Shown here piece after piece: positions 62,453-64,000 of a stretch of DNA of 64,000 nucleotides. The notes below the pieces were generated by a model, which saw nothing but the letters and a program-made list of their open reading frames with translations, searched no databases and was not told where the DNA came from. Positions within the stretch are counted from its first letter, which is position 1; each line of letters begins with the position of its first letter. This stretch comes from Mucilaginibacter geliditolerans (GTDB lineage Bacteria > Bacteroidota > Bacteroidia > Sphingobacteriales > Sphingobacteriaceae): positions 62,001 to 126,000 of the forward strand of contig NZ_JACHBY010000005.1 of the NCBI RefSeq assembly GCF_014200495.1, in the 5' to 3' direction. The position numbers and the translations under genes were made by a program.

Positions 62453-63469
62453 ATGTCAAAACCTATAGTAACGGGTATACTGGCCTACGGCATGTCGGGC
62501 CGTGTGTTTCATGCGCCGTTTGTGGCTACTAATCCCGCTTTTAAGTTTAAAGCTGTAGTTGAGCGGCATGAAAAGAAAGCTGTGCAGCGCTACCCGGATG
62601 TTATCAGTTACAATTCTATTGATGACCTGATAAACGATGATGAAATTGAACTGGTAATAGTAAATACACCCAACTATATGCACTTTGATAATGCTAAACA
62701 GGCACTATTGGTCGGCAAGCATGTACTGATAGAAAAGCCCGCTGCTGCAACAAGTGCCGAGGTGAAAGAGGTATTTGATTTGGGCCGGAAAGTTGACCGC
62801 CACGTAATGATCTATCATAACCGCAGGTGGGACAGCGGCTTTGTATCAGTAAGGGAAGTAATTGAAAGTGGCAGACTGGGTGAGCTAATTGAAGTGCAAT
62901 TCAGGATGGACAGGTATAAAGCAGCTATTGGCCCTAAGCAATTTAAGGAGAAGAAAGATATGCCGGCTAATGGTATTGTATATGATCTTGGTTCGCATTT
63001 GGTTGATAATGTGATCAGTTTGTTTGGTAAGCCGTTATCGTTTGATAAAGTAACGGCTACGCACCGCGAAGGATCAGAGGTTGCGGATTATTGCAGTTTC
63101 AGGATCTCGTACCCCAATCAGCTGAATGTATATTTATCAGCAAGTTTATTGAGTTTGGAACCGCTTGCCGGTTTTGTGGTGGTAGGTGCTTTGGGCACTT
63201 ATATTAAAAACCGGAGCGATGTGCAGGAAGATCAACTGGTTGCAGGTATGCTGCCAACCGACCCCGGTTATGGCGTTGAGCCGGAGGGCAGTGAAGGTAA
63301 GCTGGTAACCATTGGGGTAGATAATGAGAAGATTGTAGAGTGGATGCCATCGCACAAAGGTGATTATACCCTTTTATTTAACGATGTGTGTCATACAATC
63401 CGCAATAATGCGTTATTCCCGGTAACGGAGGAGCAGGTTGCCTGGCAATTGGAGTTGCTTGAAAAATAA
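62453..63469 (+). CDS. Gfo/Idh/MocA-family oxidoreductase
   Basis: The 338-aa protein has a Rossmann-like N-terminal domain (ILAYGMSGRVFHAPFV; the variant glycine loop of this branch), followed by EKPAAATSAEVKEVFDLGRK with the conserved EKP. The C-terminal half holds the substrate domain (IYHNRRWDSGFVSVREVIESGRLGE, YDLGSHLVDNVISLFGKP, where the Asp/His pair acts). It oxidises or reduces a sugar or cyclitol with NAD(P). The YGMSGRVFHAPFV start is typical of the YdgJ-like subgroup. The substrate is unknown. Confidence 0.92.
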   Translation: MSKPIVTGILAYGMSGRVFHAPFVATNPAFKFKAVVERHEKKAVQRYPDVISYNSIDDLINDDEIELVIVNTPNYMHFDNAKQALLVGKHVLIEKPAAATSAEVKEVFDLGRKVDRHVMIYHNRRWDSGFVSVREVIESGRLGELIEVQFRMDRYKAAIGPKQFKEKKDMPANGIVYDLGSHLVDNVISLFGKPLSFDKVTATHREGSEVADYCSFRISYPNQLNVYLSASLLSLEPLAGFVVVGALGTYIKNRSDVQEDQLVAGMLPTDPGYGVEPEGSEGKLVTIGVDNEKIVEWMPSHKGDYTLLFNDVCHTIRNNALFPVTEEQVAWQLELLEK

Positions 63470-63526
63470 AAATATCGTAACTATGCTTGTTATATCATTA
63501 AACAGATAATGCATTACCTCAACACA

Positions 63527-64000
63527 ATGAAAAAAATACTCCTTTTTTTAAGTTTAATTATAGCTGTTGGCTGCACCCAGGCACAAACAACACAAGCCCC
63601 TGCCAAGCCCAGTATTGATAATATACCAAACTTCAAGCTTTTAAGCCAGGATAGTGTTTACATCACGAATGCCAACCTGAAAAAAGGTAAAGGCGTAGTG
63701 ATTATCTATTTTTCGCCGGATTGCAGCCACTGCCAGCACATGATGACGGAGTTGAAACCCGACATGAAGAAATTCTCGAACGTAAATGTAGTAATGGCTA
63801 CATTCATCCAAACCAATATGCTTAAAATGCTGCGCGATTTCCGCAAGGATTATAAGCTGGATGAATATCCAAATTTCCTAACAGGTACGGAGTTTCCTAA
63901 CTATATCCTGCAACGCTATTACCAGGTAGCAACCACGCCATATATCGCGATATATGACCGCAAAGGCAAACTGGTAAAAGCCTATGACAAGGCTCCTAAA
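63527..64000 (+). CDS. Exported thioredoxin-like protein (3' end outside window)
   Basis: At least 158 aa; the frame is open to the window end. The start MKKILLFLSLIIAVGCTQAQ is a lipoprotein-like signal (AVGC). A thioredoxin-fold domain with the CSHC redox motif (YFSPDCSHCQHMMTE) follows, as in TlpA/ResA-like proteins. The chain then continues YQVATTPYIAIYDRKGKLVK, with the cis-Pro. It probably acts in redox folding or cytochrome maturation in the periplasm. An in-frame ATG at 63509 is possible but gives a poorer signal. Confidence 0.85.
   Translation, partial: MKKILLFLSLIIAVGCTQAQTTQAPAKPSIDNIPNFKLLSQDSVYITNANLKKGKGVVIIYFSPDCSHCQHMMTELKPDMKKFSNVNVVMATFIQTNMLKMLRDFRKDYKLDEYPNFLTGTEFPNYILQRYYQVATTPYIAIYDRKGKLVKAYDKAPK

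Noticed and set aside
1..64000. tRNA, rRNA, CRISPR arrays, riboswitches, prophage
   Set aside because: No cloverleaf with a GGTTCGAATCC-type T-arm, no rRNA-like stretch, no regularly spaced identical repeats, no known aptamer or phage gene was recognised by eye.

Overview
The window looks like chromosomal DNA from the phylum Bacteroidota, most likely a Sphingobacteriaceae member of the Mucilaginibacter/Pedobacter type. This rests on gene content: a complete Bat aerotolerance operon with MoxR, the DUF1080, DUF4142, DUF4468-like and DUF1223 families, and a gcvH-vanZ pair. It also rests on TAnnTTTG promoter -7 elements and intergenic regions rich in palindromes. The genus is inference. I see no rRNA, tRNA, CRISPR array, prophage or intact transposase gene.

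Layout. 1-9.6 kb: a membrane protein, a GluQ-like aminoacyl-tRNA synthetase paralogue, repeat copy D with a nested insertion, a four-PAS histidine kinase, an active/inactive pair of M16 proteases, and a ChrA transporter. 9.6-18 kb (minus strand): moxR, DUF58, a membrane protein, then batA, batB, batC, batD and batE. 18.2-20 kb: an SDR oxidoreductase and a YdcF-like protein. 20.1-31.5 kb (minus strand): a potassium locus with an NtrC-type regulator, a 30-aa ORF, kdpF, kdpA, kdpB, kdpC, a separate KdpD sensor half, a membrane histidine kinase and kup. 31.6-36 kb: an ATP-grasp enzyme and a DUF1080 / GMC oxidoreductase / small-subunit cassette that could oxidise glycosides at C3 and cleave the 3-keto product. 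36-40.5 kb: a CBS protein, repeat copy A, feoAB and an SprT-like protein. 40.6-48.7 kb: metabolic genes (CrtI-like desaturase, DJ-1/PfpI, asd, threonine-dehydrogenase-like SDR), yebC and a PKLGF-repeat protein. 48.7-56.8 kb: repeat copy C, DUF1223, a cytochrome b / molybdoenzyme pair, a vapBC-like pair with a dead toxin, an MFS symporter, an esterase, a peroxiredoxin and a NIPSNAP protein. 57-64 kb: three DinB-fold genes, an RhlE-type helicase, repeat copy B, gcvH-vanZ-small lipoprotein, DUF4142, a Gfo/Idh/MocA oxidoreductase and a thioredoxin-like gene cut by the window end.

The most unusual content is of two kinds. First, four dispersed non-coding elements of about 0.45-0.7 kb share a core and fold-back ends. 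One contains a separate 185-bp element with 18-bp terminal inverted repeats and a 10-bp target duplication. Second, in the potassium locus KdpD is split, the kinase half carries a methyl-accepting-type helical sensor domain, and the adjacent response regulator is sigma-54 type instead of KdpE.

All family assignments come from reading motifs in the translated sequence. No database search was run.
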